Assembly: GCF_017874595.1 (NCBI RefSeq)
Contig: NZ_JAGILA010000007.1
Coordinates: 1 to 64,000, forward strand
Source of the DNA: Sinorhizobium kostiense
GTDB taxonomy: Bacteria > Pseudomonadota > Alphaproteobacteria > Rhizobiales > Rhizobiaceae
Direction of reading: 5' to 3'
Length of the DNA stretch: 64,000 nucleotides
The notes below the pieces were generated by a model. That model was not told the origin of the DNA. It saw only the letters and a list, made by a program, of their open reading frames with translations, and searched no databases. Shown here in pieces: positions 8,730 to 17,221 of this stretch. Made by a program: the position numbers and the translations under genes. Every line of letters begins with the position of its first letter. The stretch's first letter is position 1.

Positions 8730-9331
8730 TGTTCTATGACACCGCGTCGAACCAGCACGGCCTTCCGCACGATCCCTTCAAGGCGATCGTGTCCCCAAGG
8801 CCGATCGGCTGGATCGGAACGCAGGGCGCGGACGGCTCGCAGAACCTCGCGCCCTATTCCTTCTTCAACGCGATCAGCGACCGGCCGAAGCTCGTGATGT
8901 TTTCCTCGAGCGGGTACAAGGACACGGTGCGCAACATTGAACAGACCGGAGAGTTCACCGCAAGCTTCGCCAGCCGCAATCTGAGCGAGGCCGTCAATCT
9001 CACCTCGCTCGCGGCGCCGCATGGAGATAGCGAGTTCGCGATCGCGGGTCTGACACCGGTCGAGGGAACCCTCGTCAAGGCGCCGTTCGTCGGCGAGGCA
9101 TTCGCCGCGCTCGAGTGCCGGATGACGGAAATCTTTCGTCCCAAGGGTCTCGACGGCAACGTCTCTGACAGTTACGTCGTCATCGGCGCGGTCGTCGGCA
9201 TCCACATTCGCGATGAAGCTATTCGGGACGGCCGATTCGACGTGGCAACGGTCAGACCGCTCGCGCGCCTCGGCTATATGGATTATTGTGACGGTGGCGA
9301 CGTCTTCGAGATGATGCGGCCGACGCGATAG
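8729..9331 (+). CDS. Flavin reductase family protein
   Basis: A 200-residue FMN-binding split-barrel protein. The diagnostic run is FKAIVSPRPIGWIGT followed by NLAPYSFFNAISDRPKLVMFS, then KDTVRNIEQTGEFTASF. These enzymes supply reduced flavin or act as small flavin oxidoreductases. The start is the ATG at 8729, which overlaps the nitroreductase stop by one base and gives the expected family length; a longer frame inside the nitroreductase is an out-of-frame extension. The nearest partner is the coupled nitroreductase. Confidence 0.9.
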   Translation: MFYDTASNQHGLPHDPFKAIVSPRPIGWIGTQGADGSQNLAPYSFFNAISDRPKLVMFSSSGYKDTVRNIEQTGEFTASFASRNLSEAVNLTSLAAPHGDSEFAIAGLTPVEGTLVKAPFVGEAFAALECRMTEIFRPKGLDGNVSDSYVVIGAVVGIHIRDEAIRDGRFDVATVRPLARLGYMDYCDGGDVFEMMRPTR

Positions 9332-9353
9332 TCCCCCCGAAGCGGGCGACGGC

Positions 9354-9440
9354 CTGCAGCGCCGCGCGTCGTAAGCGGAAGCGGCAAGGAGCGCGGTGGC
9401 GCTTTGATCGCTGCATGTCTATGTCCTCAAATCAAGGTCA
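9354..9440 (+). repeat. RIME-like repeat, copy B (second arm missing)
   Basis: The modules CTGCAGCGCCGCGCGTC (9354-9370) and GCGCTTTGATCGCTGCATGT (9399-9418) are in the same order as in the copy at 52874-52984 and in the reverse complement of 18826-18928. The element ends abruptly after TCCTCAAATCAAGGTCA, exactly at the stop codon of the minus-strand gene, so the second arm of the palindrome is lost. Confidence 0.6.
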
Positions 9441-10160
9441 GTCAACGAGAGATGCGGTGGCGGCCGCCAGCAGGTCGATCTGTTGCACCGAACGAAGTGC
9501 CGCGGCCGAAAAGCCATTCTCCATGCTGTTCGCCCAAAGGCGCCGCATGGCCCACTCGTCGAGCGCTTCGTCGGGCAACATCTCGTAGGCCACGATACCG
9601 GCCTCCCGCGCGCGGAGAATTGCTGTCGCACGTCCGAGCCTGATGACGGCAGGGACATCGCCCGCCTCCGTGACGCGTCCCAAGCCACATGCTTGTGCGA
9701 GCGCCGAGGCATCGAATATCAATGCCGAAAGGCGCGGCGAGGCACTGGCGAGCGCGTGGGGGGAAAGTACGCTCTCCGGCCGGGTGGCATATTCCACGAG
9801 CATCGCTGTCTTGCCCGGCTCTATTCGCGCCGCAGCCTCGGCAACCTTCAATATGACGTCGGTTCTTTGTATGTCGGCTGGCCCACGGCATCCGGCCAGA
9901 ACGATGCCATCTATCCCGCTGGCAAGCAGCAGGCCAAGATCGGCTTCGCTTGGTGCGCCATCCGGTCCGATCCGCGCAAGCAAGCCACAAGTCCCGCGCG
10001 GCCTGCCGGCTGCAGCGGAAAGCAGCTGGCTCGCGGCGGCGGCTTCTGTTGCGTCGACCACCACGGCCTGGACGGCGTCGAGACTCTCCGGCGCCGGCAG
10101 TGGTTCGCCTGACTTAAGGTAAAGCAGCGGTCTCATGGTTGCCTGAACGTTAATGGGCAT
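9438..10160 (-). CDS. CitE/HpcH-like aldolase-lyase fold protein, possibly non-catalytic
   Basis: A 240-residue protein resembling the HpcH/HpaI-CitE TIM-barrel family (citrate lyase beta, malyl-CoA lyase). Similarity is seen in GLLLASGIDGIVLAGCRGPADI, the MLVEYATRPESVL strand and the terminal GFSAAALRSVQQIDLL stretch, equivalent to the GFSGKxxIHPxQ end of CitE. In the first strand VVVDATEAA stands where CitE proteins have LDLEDAV, so the Mg-binding acidic pair is not conserved in the usual way. Catalysis is therefore doubtful. It is alone, with a divergent DUF2336 gene upstream. Confidence 0.7.
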   Translation of the reverse strand: MPINVQATMRPLLYLKSGEPLPAPESLDAVQAVVVDATEAAAASQLLSAAAGRPRGTCGLLARIGPDGAPSEADLGLLLASGIDGIVLAGCRGPADIQRTDVILKVAEAAARIEPGKTAMLVEYATRPESVLSPHALASASPRLSALIFDASALAQACGLGRVTEAGDVPAVIRLGRATAILRAREAGIVAYEMLPDEALDEWAMRRLWANSMENGFSAAALRSVQQIDLLAAATASLVD

Positions 10161-10214
10161 GGTGAACCAATCTTAAACCTTTGACCGCTAATATTCCCCC
10201 ATCGGGGCTGAGCG

Positions 10215-11369
10215 GTGTCTAGTGGGGCGCAGGTGATCATACAAGCATTTCTTCGCTGGGTGGAAACGGCGAAAGCGAGCGATCGTGCACGCGCCGCGAG
10301 CGCCCTCGGTAGAGCCTATGCCGCGGCGGACATGAACGGCATCGACCGACACGCCGCCGAAATGGCGATGACCTTTCTGCTCGACGATCCCTCGCCAAAA
10401 GTCCGTCTTTCCCTGGTCGAAGCCTTGGCGGACTGTCCTGCAGCGCCTCGGGCGATCATGAAGTCGCTGGCGGAGGACCAGCCGGAGATTGCTTTCGTCG
10501 CAATTGCGCGTTCGCCTGTACTTACAGATGCTGACCTCGTCGACATTGCAGCGAGAGGAACCGCAGAGACGCGGGCCTTGATTGCGGCCCGCAAAGGCGT
10601 CTCCTGCTCGGTTGCCGCGGCCCTCGCGGAAATCGGCGACGAGGAGGAGGTCCTGATCCTCCTCGAAAACGACCGGACGCATCTGTCGCGACGCACGCTG
10701 ACGACGATCGTCAGCCGCCTCGGCCATGTCGCGGCGATACGTGACCAACTCCTCCTGCGCGATGATCTGCCGGGTGATGCGCGGCAATTGCTTGCGGAAA
10801 GAGTTGGCACCGCACTCGCTGGCTGCGGGCTCATTCAGGCGACGATCGGCGCAGTCAGGGCCGAACGCGTGAGAGGGGAGGCGTGCGATGCTGCCGCCCT
10901 TGCTGCGGCCGCCGTCACGCCACCGGAAGAGCTGCCTCTGATGGTCGCCCATTTGCGAGAGTCGGGGCGCCTCACCCCCGCCTTTCTCATGAAGGCGCTC
11001 TGCGGTGGCGCGGCGGAGTTCTTTATAGCTGCCATGGTGGAACTTTCCGGCGTCACGCAGAGGCGAGTCCGTGCGATCCTTTCCGGCGGACGCGTTCATC
11101 CCATCCGGGCGCTCTTCGAGAGTGCAGGCCTCGGGCCCGACTTGAGCGCAGCCTTTGCCGAAGCGGTGCTGCTTTGGCAAAGGGAAGCGAGGGAGACTGC
11201 GGGGGCATTCGCGTCGATTGTCGCCAGCCTCCATGACCGCCTCCGCCGCCGGTCTTCGCCATCGAGCAATGCGGGCGCTCTTGCTGAACTCGTCGAGAAT
11301 TTGGCCTTTGCCGAAAAGCGGCGGCTTGCGCGAGAATACGCCTCGCTGGCCGCACGGCAGGCGGCGTGA
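10215..11369 (+). CDS. DUF2336 domain-containing protein
   Basis: A 384-residue alpha-helical protein of the alphaproteobacterial DUF2336 family, with HEAT-like repeats visible as ALGRAYA, DPSPKVRLSLVEALADCPAAPRAI and similar helical pairs. It has no signal peptide or TM segment. The start taken is the GTG at 10215; a second GTG at 10233 is almost as good and neither has a strong ribosome site. DUF2336 proteins are conserved hypotheticals, and some in Caulobacter relatives are linked to regulation or pilus/holdfast control, but nothing here tells the role. Confidence 0.8.
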   Translation: MSSGAQVIIQAFLRWVETAKASDRARAASALGRAYAAADMNGIDRHAAEMAMTFLLDDPSPKVRLSLVEALADCPAAPRAIMKSLAEDQPEIAFVAIARSPVLTDADLVDIAARGTAETRALIAARKGVSCSVAAALAEIGDEEEVLILLENDRTHLSRRTLTTIVSRLGHVAAIRDQLLLRDDLPGDARQLLAERVGTALAGCGLIQATIGAVRAERVRGEACDAAALAAAAVTPPEELPLMVAHLRESGRLTPAFLMKALCGGAAEFFIAAMVELSGVTQRRVRAILSGGRVHPIRALFESAGLGPDLSAAFAEAVLLWQREARETAGAFASIVASLHDRLRRRSSPSSNAGALAELVENLAFAEKRRLAREYASLAARQAA

Positions 11370-11516
11370 ACCCGATCAGTCCTCTACAGCCCAAAAATTG
11401 ATTCCAACCGTCACCCGGTTAGATTGCAGCGGCCGTTCCTGCGCCATTCGTCGTATTGGAGACTCCCGTCCTCGTCGCTACGGTAGCCAACCACTGATGA
11501 AGCAATCGAGAACAGG

Positions 11517-11987
11517 ATGAACGCAATCACGATCGCCGAAGAGCGGCCGCGCCAGCCGGCCATCGTCCGCCTGCTCGAACTGTCCGATGCCTATGTCGCC
11601 TCTCTCTACCCCGCGGAAAGCAACCATCTCGTCGATCTCTCAACCTTGGAGAAGCCGACGGTCTCCTTCTTCGTCGCGCGGCTGAACGGCGAGGTCGTCG
11701 GTTGTTGTGCGCTCGTCGACGCGGGCGACGGAACGGCGGAGATCAAGCGCATGTTCGTCGATCCGAAGGCGAGGGGATTGAAGATCGCCAAGCGCTTGCT
11801 TTCGGCAATCGAGGAGAAGGCCGAGGAATTGAGATTGCAGGTGATCCGCCTCGAAACCGGCATCTACCAACCGGAGGCGATCGGACTCTATCAGGCGGCC
11901 GGTTATGTGGAACGCGAGCCCTTCGGGGATTATTTGGACGACCCGTTGAGTTTGTTCATGGAGAAGCGGGTGGGGCGCGATGTATGA
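11517..11987 (+). CDS. GNAT family N-acetyltransferase
   Basis: A 156-residue acetyltransferase with a normal GNAT core: VGCCALVDAGDGTAEIKRMF (beta 4), the acetyl-CoA loop VDPKARGLKIAKRLL and the final VIRLETGIYQPEAIGLYQAAGYVE. The sequence layout matches the small YitI/PA4794-type group of unknown substrate. It is 147 bp downstream of the DUF2336 gene and convergent with parE. The spacer contains no other convincing gene. Confidence 0.9.
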   Translation: MNAITIAEERPRQPAIVRLLELSDAYVASLYPAESNHLVDLSTLEKPTVSFFVARLNGEVVGCCALVDAGDGTAEIKRMFVDPKARGLKIAKRLLSAIEEKAEELRLQVIRLETGIYQPEAIGLYQAAGYVEREPFGDYLDDPLSLFMEKRVGRDV

Positions 11988-12021
11988 AGCGGTCGTCCCC
12001 GGGGCAAGCTGAACCGGCCGC

Positions 12022-14082
12022 TTAAATGTCGAGATTATCGGCGAAGGCTGCTCGCTCCTGGATGAACCGGAAGCGGGCGTCGGCCTTCGTGCCCATCAGA
12101 CTGTCGACGGCCTCGCGCGTGCCCTCGAAATCGACGTCGTCGATCTCGACCTTGAGCAGTGTGCGGTTCGCCGGGTCCATCGTCGTTTCCTTGAGCTGTG
12201 CCGGCAGCATTTCGCCGAGGCCCTTGAAGCGGCCGATTTCCACCTTGCCCCGACCGTTGAATTCCGTCCGCATCAGCTCCTCGCGATGCGCGTCGTCCCG
12301 GGCATAGAGTGTCTTCGATCCCTGGCTGATCCGGTAAAGCGGCGGCACGGCTAGATAGAGATGACCGCTGCGAATGAGTTCGGGCATCTCCTGATAGAAG
12401 AAGGTGATCAGCAGCGAAGCGATGTGGGCGCCGTCGACGTCAGCGTCGGTCATGATGATGACGCGCTCGTAACGCAGATCCTCCTCACGATATTTGGACC
12501 TTGTGCCGCAGCCGAGCGCCTGGACGAGGTCGGAGATCTGCTGGTTCGCCCCGAGCTTCTCGCGCCCGGCGCTGGCGACGTTGAGGATCTTGCCGCGCAG
12601 AGGCAGGATAGCCTGGTTGGCGCGGTTGCGCGCCTGCTTTGCGGAGCCGCCGGCCGAATCCCCTTCGACGATGAAGAGTTCGGCGCCTTCCGCGGTATTT
12701 TGTGCGCAATCGGCGAGCTTGCCGGGCAGGCGCAGCTTGCGAACCGCCGTCTTGCGGCTGACTTCCTTTTCCTTGCGCCGGCGCACGCGCTCCTCGGCGC
12801 GCTCGATGACCCAATCGAGAAGCTTGGCCGCTTCCGCCGGGTTGTCGGCGAGGTAATGATCGAAGGGATCGCGAAGCGCGTTTTCGACGATGCGCTGCGC
12901 CTCGACGGTCGCGAGCTTGTCTTTTGTCTGGCCCACGAATTCCGGTTCGCGGATGAAGACGGAGAGCATGCCGGCCGCCGAGATCATCACGTCGTCGGTG
13001 GTGATGATCGCCGCGCGCTTATTCTGCGTGAGTTCCGCGTAATTCTTGAGCCCCTTGGTGAGCGCGATGCGCAGCCCCGCCTCGTGCGTACCGCCTTCGG
13101 GCGTCGGGATCGTGTTGCAGTAGGAATGGATCTGCTGGTCGCCACCGTACCAGGTCACCGCCCATTCGAGCGAACCGTGTCCGCCAGGCCGTTCCGATTT
13201 GCCGGCGAAGATCTCGCGGGTGACGGTGAACTCCTTGCCGAGGGTTGCGGCAAGGTAGTCCTTGAGCCCTCCGGGGAAATGGAACACCGCCCTGTCCGGG
13301 ATCTCCGAGCCTTCCGGCAGGAGCGAGGGATCGCAGCACCAGCGGATTTCGACGCCGCCGAAGAGATAGGCCTTGGAGCGGGCCATGCGGAAGAGGCGCC
13401 CCGGTTCGAAGCGGGCATGCGGTCCGAAGATCTGCGGATCGGGGTGGAAACGGACCTTCGTGCCGCGCCTGTTGTGGACGTCGCCGAGCTCCTCGAGCCC
13501 GCCCTGCGGAATGCCGCGGGAAAAGCGCTGGCGATAGAGCTTGCGATTGCGCGCGACCTCGACCTCGAGCGAGTCCGACAGCGCGTTGACGACGGAAACG
13601 CCGACGCCGTGCAGGCCGCCGGAGGTTTCATAGGCCTTGCCGTCGAACTTGCCGCCGGCATGCAGGACCGTCATCACCACTTCGAGCGTCGACTTGTTCG
13701 GGAACTTGGGGTGGTTCTCGACCGGGATGCCTCGGCCGTTGTCGGTGACCGTGAGGAAGCCGTCGGCGTCGAGGCTCACCTCGATGAAATTTGCGTGGCC
13801 GGCGACGGCTTCGTCCATCGAGTTGTCGATCACCTCGGCGAACAGGTGATGCAGCGCCTTCTCGTCGGTCCCGCCGATATACATGCCCGGCCGACGACGA
13901 ACCGGCTCCAGCCCTTCGAGTACTTCGATCGCCGAGGCATCGTAATCGCTACCGTCGCTGTGCTTCGGCGCAGGCCGCGGAGCATCATTGCCTGCGGCGG
14001 GCGCAGTCGGCTTGCGCGGCGCAGTGTCCGACGGCTTCGGCTGCTGGGGCATTGCGGAGAAGAGATCGCTGCTGTCGTCCAT
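12022..14082 (-). CDS. parE: DNA topoisomerase IV subunit B
   Basis: ATPase subunit of topoisomerase IV, which decatenates daughter chromosomes with ParC. The 686 residues contain the GHKL ATPase domain (EVIDNSMDEAVAGHA, DNGRGIPVE, TSGGLHGVGVSVVNALS), the transducer, the TOPRIM domain (FIVEGDSAGGSAKQ, IMTDADVDGAHIASLL) and the C-terminal FKGLGEM region. The absence of a long insertion and the motif spacing point to ParE rather than GyrB. The ATG at 14082 (MDDSSDLFSAM) is chosen because the frame upstream reads non-family sequence. The first 45 residues are a Pro/Ala/Lys-rich linker usual in rhizobial ParE. Confidence 0.95.
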   Translation of the reverse strand: MDDSSDLFSAMPQQPKPSDTAPRKPTAPAAGNDAPRPAPKHSDGSDYDASAIEVLEGLEPVRRRPGMYIGGTDEKALHHLFAEVIDNSMDEAVAGHANFIEVSLDADGFLTVTDNGRGIPVENHPKFPNKSTLEVVMTVLHAGGKFDGKAYETSGGLHGVGVSVVNALSDSLEVEVARNRKLYRQRFSRGIPQGGLEELGDVHNRRGTKVRFHPDPQIFGPHARFEPGRLFRMARSKAYLFGGVEIRWCCDPSLLPEGSEIPDRAVFHFPGGLKDYLAATLGKEFTVTREIFAGKSERPGGHGSLEWAVTWYGGDQQIHSYCNTIPTPEGGTHEAGLRIALTKGLKNYAELTQNKRAAIITTDDVMISAAGMLSVFIREPEFVGQTKDKLATVEAQRIVENALRDPFDHYLADNPAEAAKLLDWVIERAEERVRRRKEKEVSRKTAVRKLRLPGKLADCAQNTAEGAELFIVEGDSAGGSAKQARNRANQAILPLRGKILNVASAGREKLGANQQISDLVQALGCGTRSKYREEDLRYERVIIMTDADVDGAHIASLLITFFYQEMPELIRSGHLYLAVPPLYRISQGSKTLYARDDAHREELMRTEFNGRGKVEIGRFKGLGEMLPAQLKETTMDPANRTLLKVEIDDVDFEGTREAVDSLMGTKADARFRFIQERAAFADNLDI

Positions 14083-14332
14083 GGATCCGTTCAGATCGCT
14101 CCTGTCGTCGTTTCGGAAAGGCCATAGCAAGAGCTTGGCGCTGCCGCCATCCCTCACCGCGCGAATCACCCGAATTCTGCCTGAGTCTAGCGCCAGGCGC
14201 GAACAAAAGGCGAATTCCGATGCTTTTGCAAGACGAACGGCCCCAAACGCCTCGAATTGCCGGCGCCAGTGTTGCGTCGCGACGGCACGGATGGCAAGGC
14301 ATGAGGTCATCAAGGGAGCCCGTCCGGTCGCC

Positions 14333-15208
14333 ATGTCCACAATTGTCTTCTCCTTGCGCCGAGTTGTCGCCGCGCTGTTCTTCAGCGTCACGGCCACTGC
14401 CGCGGCGGAACCACTGCAGCCGTTCAAGGATGAACTGTTTGCTTATGGAGCGGTGCTTCAGGAGAACGATGGCGGCGCCTTCCGCGTCATCGACTACCAG
14501 GAACTGAGGGACATAAACGGCCGCGACCAGATACCCGAGCGGCGCGCCAAGGGCGCCTATGTGTCCCTGGGCGTTGCGAAGGCGCAGGTGAACGAGACTT
14601 TCGATCTCGGCGATCGCAAGCTCGAGGTCACGCGCGTCGGCCCCGACGGGGGAGTGGCCTTCACAGTCGTCTTCATCCATGGGCGTGGCGGCGATCGACG
14701 GCTCGGCGCGAACGACTTCTCCTTTGGCGGCAACTTCAACCGGCTCAAGAATCTCGCGGTTGCCAATGGCGGCAACTACTACGCGCCGAGCGTAAGGTCC
14801 TTCGATAAAGCGGGTGTCGCCGATGTTTCGGCCCTGATCCGCTTCGCCGCCATGCGCTCCGGTGGGCGGCCGGTGGTGCTTTCCTGCGCCTCGATGGGCA
14901 GTTTCATCTGCTGGGGGGTTGCGCGCGATCCCTCTGCAACATCCGCACTCGCCGGCATGGTGATCATGGGCGGGGCCGTCGATCCCGATTTCAGAAAGAG
15001 CGCGGCCTATCGTGCGAAGCTACCGATCTACTTCAGCCACGGCAGCCGCGATAGCGTCTATGCGGCGGAGGCGCAGGTCGCCTTCTATCGTTCACTCAGA
15101 GCCAATGGTTATCCGACGCGTTTCGTGCTGTTCGAGACCGGTTCGCACGGGACGCCGGTGCGCATGACCGACTGGCGCGAGGCGCTGAACTGGATGTTGG
15201 AGCGCTGA
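14333..15208 (+). CDS. Secreted alpha/beta-hydrolase
   Basis: An exported serine hydrolase of about 291 residues. The N-terminus MSTIVFSLRRVVAALFFSVT followed by ATAAAEP is a Sec signal peptide. The nucleophile elbow is C-A-S-M-G instead of G-x-S-x-G, the acid is in HGSRDSVY and the base in GSHGTP, giving a plausible Ser-Asp-His triad. An in-frame ATG at 14291 would add 14 residues before the signal; neither start has a strong ribosome site. The substrate is unknown. The next gene, a FAD oxidase, follows after 31 bp on the same strand and may be co-transcribed. Confidence 0.78.
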   Translation: MSTIVFSLRRVVAALFFSVTATAAAEPLQPFKDELFAYGAVLQENDGGAFRVIDYQELRDINGRDQIPERRAKGAYVSLGVAKAQVNETFDLGDRKLEVTRVGPDGGVAFTVVFIHGRGGDRRLGANDFSFGGNFNRLKNLAVANGGNYYAPSVRSFDKAGVADVSALIRFAAMRSGGRPVVLSCASMGSFICWGVARDPSATSALAGMVIMGGAVDPDFRKSAAYRAKLPIYFSHGSRDSVYAAEAQVAFYRSLRANGYPTRFVLFETGSHGTPVRMTDWREALNWMLER

Positions 15209-15239
15209 AGGTGCGGGCGATGCTGGAGCCTTTGGCGGG

Positions 15240-16559
15240 ATGAGCGGGGAAGTCTTTGAAAGGTGGCACTGGCCTGATCGGCGGACTGGCCGGATGATTT
15301 CGCCCGACGAATACGAAGAACGTCTCGGCACGCTCGAACCGCAAGCATGCCTGCCGGTCGGCTATCGTTCGAGCTATGGCGACATCTGCCGCAACGAACT
15401 CGGCACCCTCATAGACGGTGCCCGGCAAAATCGCATCCTTTCCTTCGATCCGGGGACGGGAGTGATCGTCTGCGAGGCCGGCGTGGCTTTGCGCGATATC
15501 CTCGTCAGGGCGATCCCGCATCGTTTCTTTCTGCCGGTCACCCCGGATACAGGTCTCGTGACCGTCGGCGGTGCCGTCGCGGCCGACATTCACGGCGGAA
15601 ACCAGCATGCCCGCGGAACCTTCGGAGATCACGTCAGGCGCCTGACGCTGCTGCGAGCGGATGGCCGCCTGACATGCTCCGCCAAGGAAAATCCGGAACT
15701 CTTCGCTGCCACCATCGGCGGCCTCGGCTTGACCGGGTTGATCCTCGAGGTCGAGCTCAAGCTGATGAAGGTGCCGTCGCCGCATGTGCAGCAGCATACG
15801 TGGCGCTTCGATGATCTCGATCAGGGGCTTCAGCTCATCGAGCGTGCCTGCGACGAACATGAATATGCCGTCGCTTGGCTCGATCAACTCTCAGGCGGAC
15901 GGCACATGGGCAGGGGCGTGCTCCGGGCGGCCGATCACGCGGACGCATCTAGCGAGTTTCCGGACATCCCGAAGCGTATCAAGGTCTCCGTGCCTTTTTC
16001 TCCTTCGTTCAACGTGTTGAGCACCACCGCCTTGAGACCGCTCAATGCGTATCGTTTTCGCAGGGAAAGCCCCGGCGAAACGATCTCGACGGTAAAGTGG
16101 ACATCCTATTTCCATCCGATCGATCGGATCACTGCATGGCACCGTTTCTACGGCAGCCGCGGTCCCTGCCAGCATCAGAGTGTCTATCCCGCGGAGAATG
16201 CCCGCGAGACGACCCTGCGGCTGATGGAGGCCGCACGCCACGCCGGGCATGCGTCGTTATTGACAAAACTGCGACGCTTCCGCGAACCTGGTCCCCGTGG
16301 GCTTCTTTCGTTTGCACGCCCCGGCTTCAGCCTGACGCTGGATTTTGCCAACCAAGGCGAAGCGACGGCAAGACTGTTGGGGGAGCTTGACCGTATCGCC
16401 GTCGAGGCCGGTGGGGCGGTCGATCCGGCCAAGGATTTCCGCATGAGCCCGGAGATCTTCGCCGCTTCTTTCCCCAACTGGAGGGAACTCGAGGCGCTAC
16501 GCGATCCGGCGATGATTTCGGATTTCTGGCGGCGCACGGCCCTTGGCGCTAAACCGTAA
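15240..16559 (+). CDS. FAD-binding oxidoreductase, DprE1/sugar-lactone oxidase type
   Basis: A 439-residue FAD_binding_4 flavoprotein. GYRSSYGDICRNELGT near residue 40 is the PP-loop analogue of DprE1's GxxRSYGD motif; LPVTPDTGLVTVGGAVAADIHGGNQH at about 98-123 and ATIGGLGLTGLI at about 158 complete the FAD domain. The C-terminal half is the substrate cap. The family includes decaprenylphosphoryl-ribose 2'-epimerase oxidase and aldonolactone oxidases. No DprE2-type reductase or UbiA-like transferase is adjacent, so the epimerase role is uncertain. The stop at 16557-16559 abuts a conserved stem-loop element. Confidence 0.85.
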   Translation: MSGEVFERWHWPDRRTGRMISPDEYEERLGTLEPQACLPVGYRSSYGDICRNELGTLIDGARQNRILSFDPGTGVIVCEAGVALRDILVRAIPHRFFLPVTPDTGLVTVGGAVAADIHGGNQHARGTFGDHVRRLTLLRADGRLTCSAKENPELFAATIGGLGLTGLILEVELKLMKVPSPHVQQHTWRFDDLDQGLQLIERACDEHEYAVAWLDQLSGGRHMGRGVLRAADHADASSEFPDIPKRIKVSVPFSPSFNVLSTTALRPLNAYRFRRESPGETISTVKWTSYFHPIDRITAWHRFYGSRGPCQHQSVYPAENARETTLRLMEAARHAGHASLLTKLRRFREPGPRGLLSFARPGFSLTLDFANQGEATARLLGELDRIAVEAGGAVDPAKDFRMSPEIFAASFPNWRELEALRDPAMISDFWRRTALGAKP

Positions 16560-16617
16560 TGCTAACGGCAGTAGATTCTGTCCCATCAGATCGGTCAGGA
16601 TCTACTGCCGTTGGTAT
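16559..16617. repeat. 58-bp stem-loop element, copy 1 (convergent junction)
   Basis: The left arm from 16559, GCTAACGGCAGTAGAT, pairs with ATCTACTGCCGTTGGTAT at 16600-16617. The loop GTCCCATCAGATCGGTCAG is the same as in the copy at 43367-43424. It lies between the stop of the FAD oxidase and the stop of the yceI-like gene, so it could serve both as a terminator, although no strong T-tract is present. Confidence 0.8.
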
Positions 16618-16624
16618 GAAGCCG

Positions 16625-17218
16625 TCAGCGCCTGACCCCGCTTATGTTCATGTCGAATGAGACGACGTTGGAATAAATGGGCGTTCCGACATCCATTCCA
16701 TAGGGTGCGCGGCGAATATTGCCGCGGATGGTGAAGGAAATCGTGCGCCTGTTCCAATCCGTGAGCGCGACGCTGAAGCGCTCCCGGCGCGTCTTGCCGC
16801 GCGCCGTCAGCGCGCCTTCGATCGTCGCCGTATCCGGTCCGGTTTGCGTCACGCGAGTGGAACGGAAGGTCACCGTCTGGAAGCTTGCTGTATCGAAGAC
16901 GGCGCTGGAGCGCAGGAAATCTTCGACCCGCCGCTCGCGCGCCCTCACGCTGTCTGGATAGAGCGTGAACTCAACGGATGATCGCTGCACATTGCGCCCA
17001 TCGATCCGGAACGCACCGGTAAATCTCGTGAACTGGCCGGCAATCCCGCCGCCGCCGCCGACTTGCGGGACATTGAAACGGATGACGGAAGACCTGGCGA
17101 TCCTGTAGTTGCCGGCAGCATCGGCAAGGGCTGGCGCCCTTGCAGCCGCCGGTGCTGCCGTTGCGGCAAGGGCGAGCGGCAGGAGTACCTTCAAAGCGAG
17201 TTGGCGTACGGCGATCAT
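16625..17218 (-). CDS. YceI family periplasmic protein
   Basis: A 197-residue lipocalin-like YceI protein, a family that binds polyisoprenoids in the periplasm. A signal peptide is seen at MIAVRQLALKVLLPLALAAT, with cleavage near APAAARA. The core shows VIRFNVPQVGGGGGIAGQFTR, FRIDGRNVQRSSVEFTL and DTASFQTVTFRST, all normal YceI strands. It begins just 3 bp after the stop of the cytochrome b561 gene, a pairing common in proteobacteria that suggests YceI and the cytochrome b561 share a redox or isoprenoid-linked role. Confidence 0.93.
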   Translation of the reverse strand: MIAVRQLALKVLLPLALAATAAPAAARAPALADAAGNYRIARSSVIRFNVPQVGGGGGIAGQFTRFTGAFRIDGRNVQRSSVEFTLYPDSVRARERRVEDFLRSSAVFDTASFQTVTFRSTRVTQTGPDTATIEGALTARGKTRRERFSVALTDWNRRTISFTIRGNIRRAPYGMDVGTPIYSNVVSFDMNISGVRR

Positions 17219-17221
17219 GGA

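Noticed and set aside
11370-11516. A possible small gene between the DUF2336 and GNAT genes, with a frame ending in ATGA at the GNAT start
   Set aside because: The frame is an extension of a DUF2336 shadow; no convincing start with a ribosome site and no conserved motif.
12361-14127. A 588-codon plus-strand frame over parE
   Set aside because: Complement of parE coding bias; parE motifs are complete on the minus strand.
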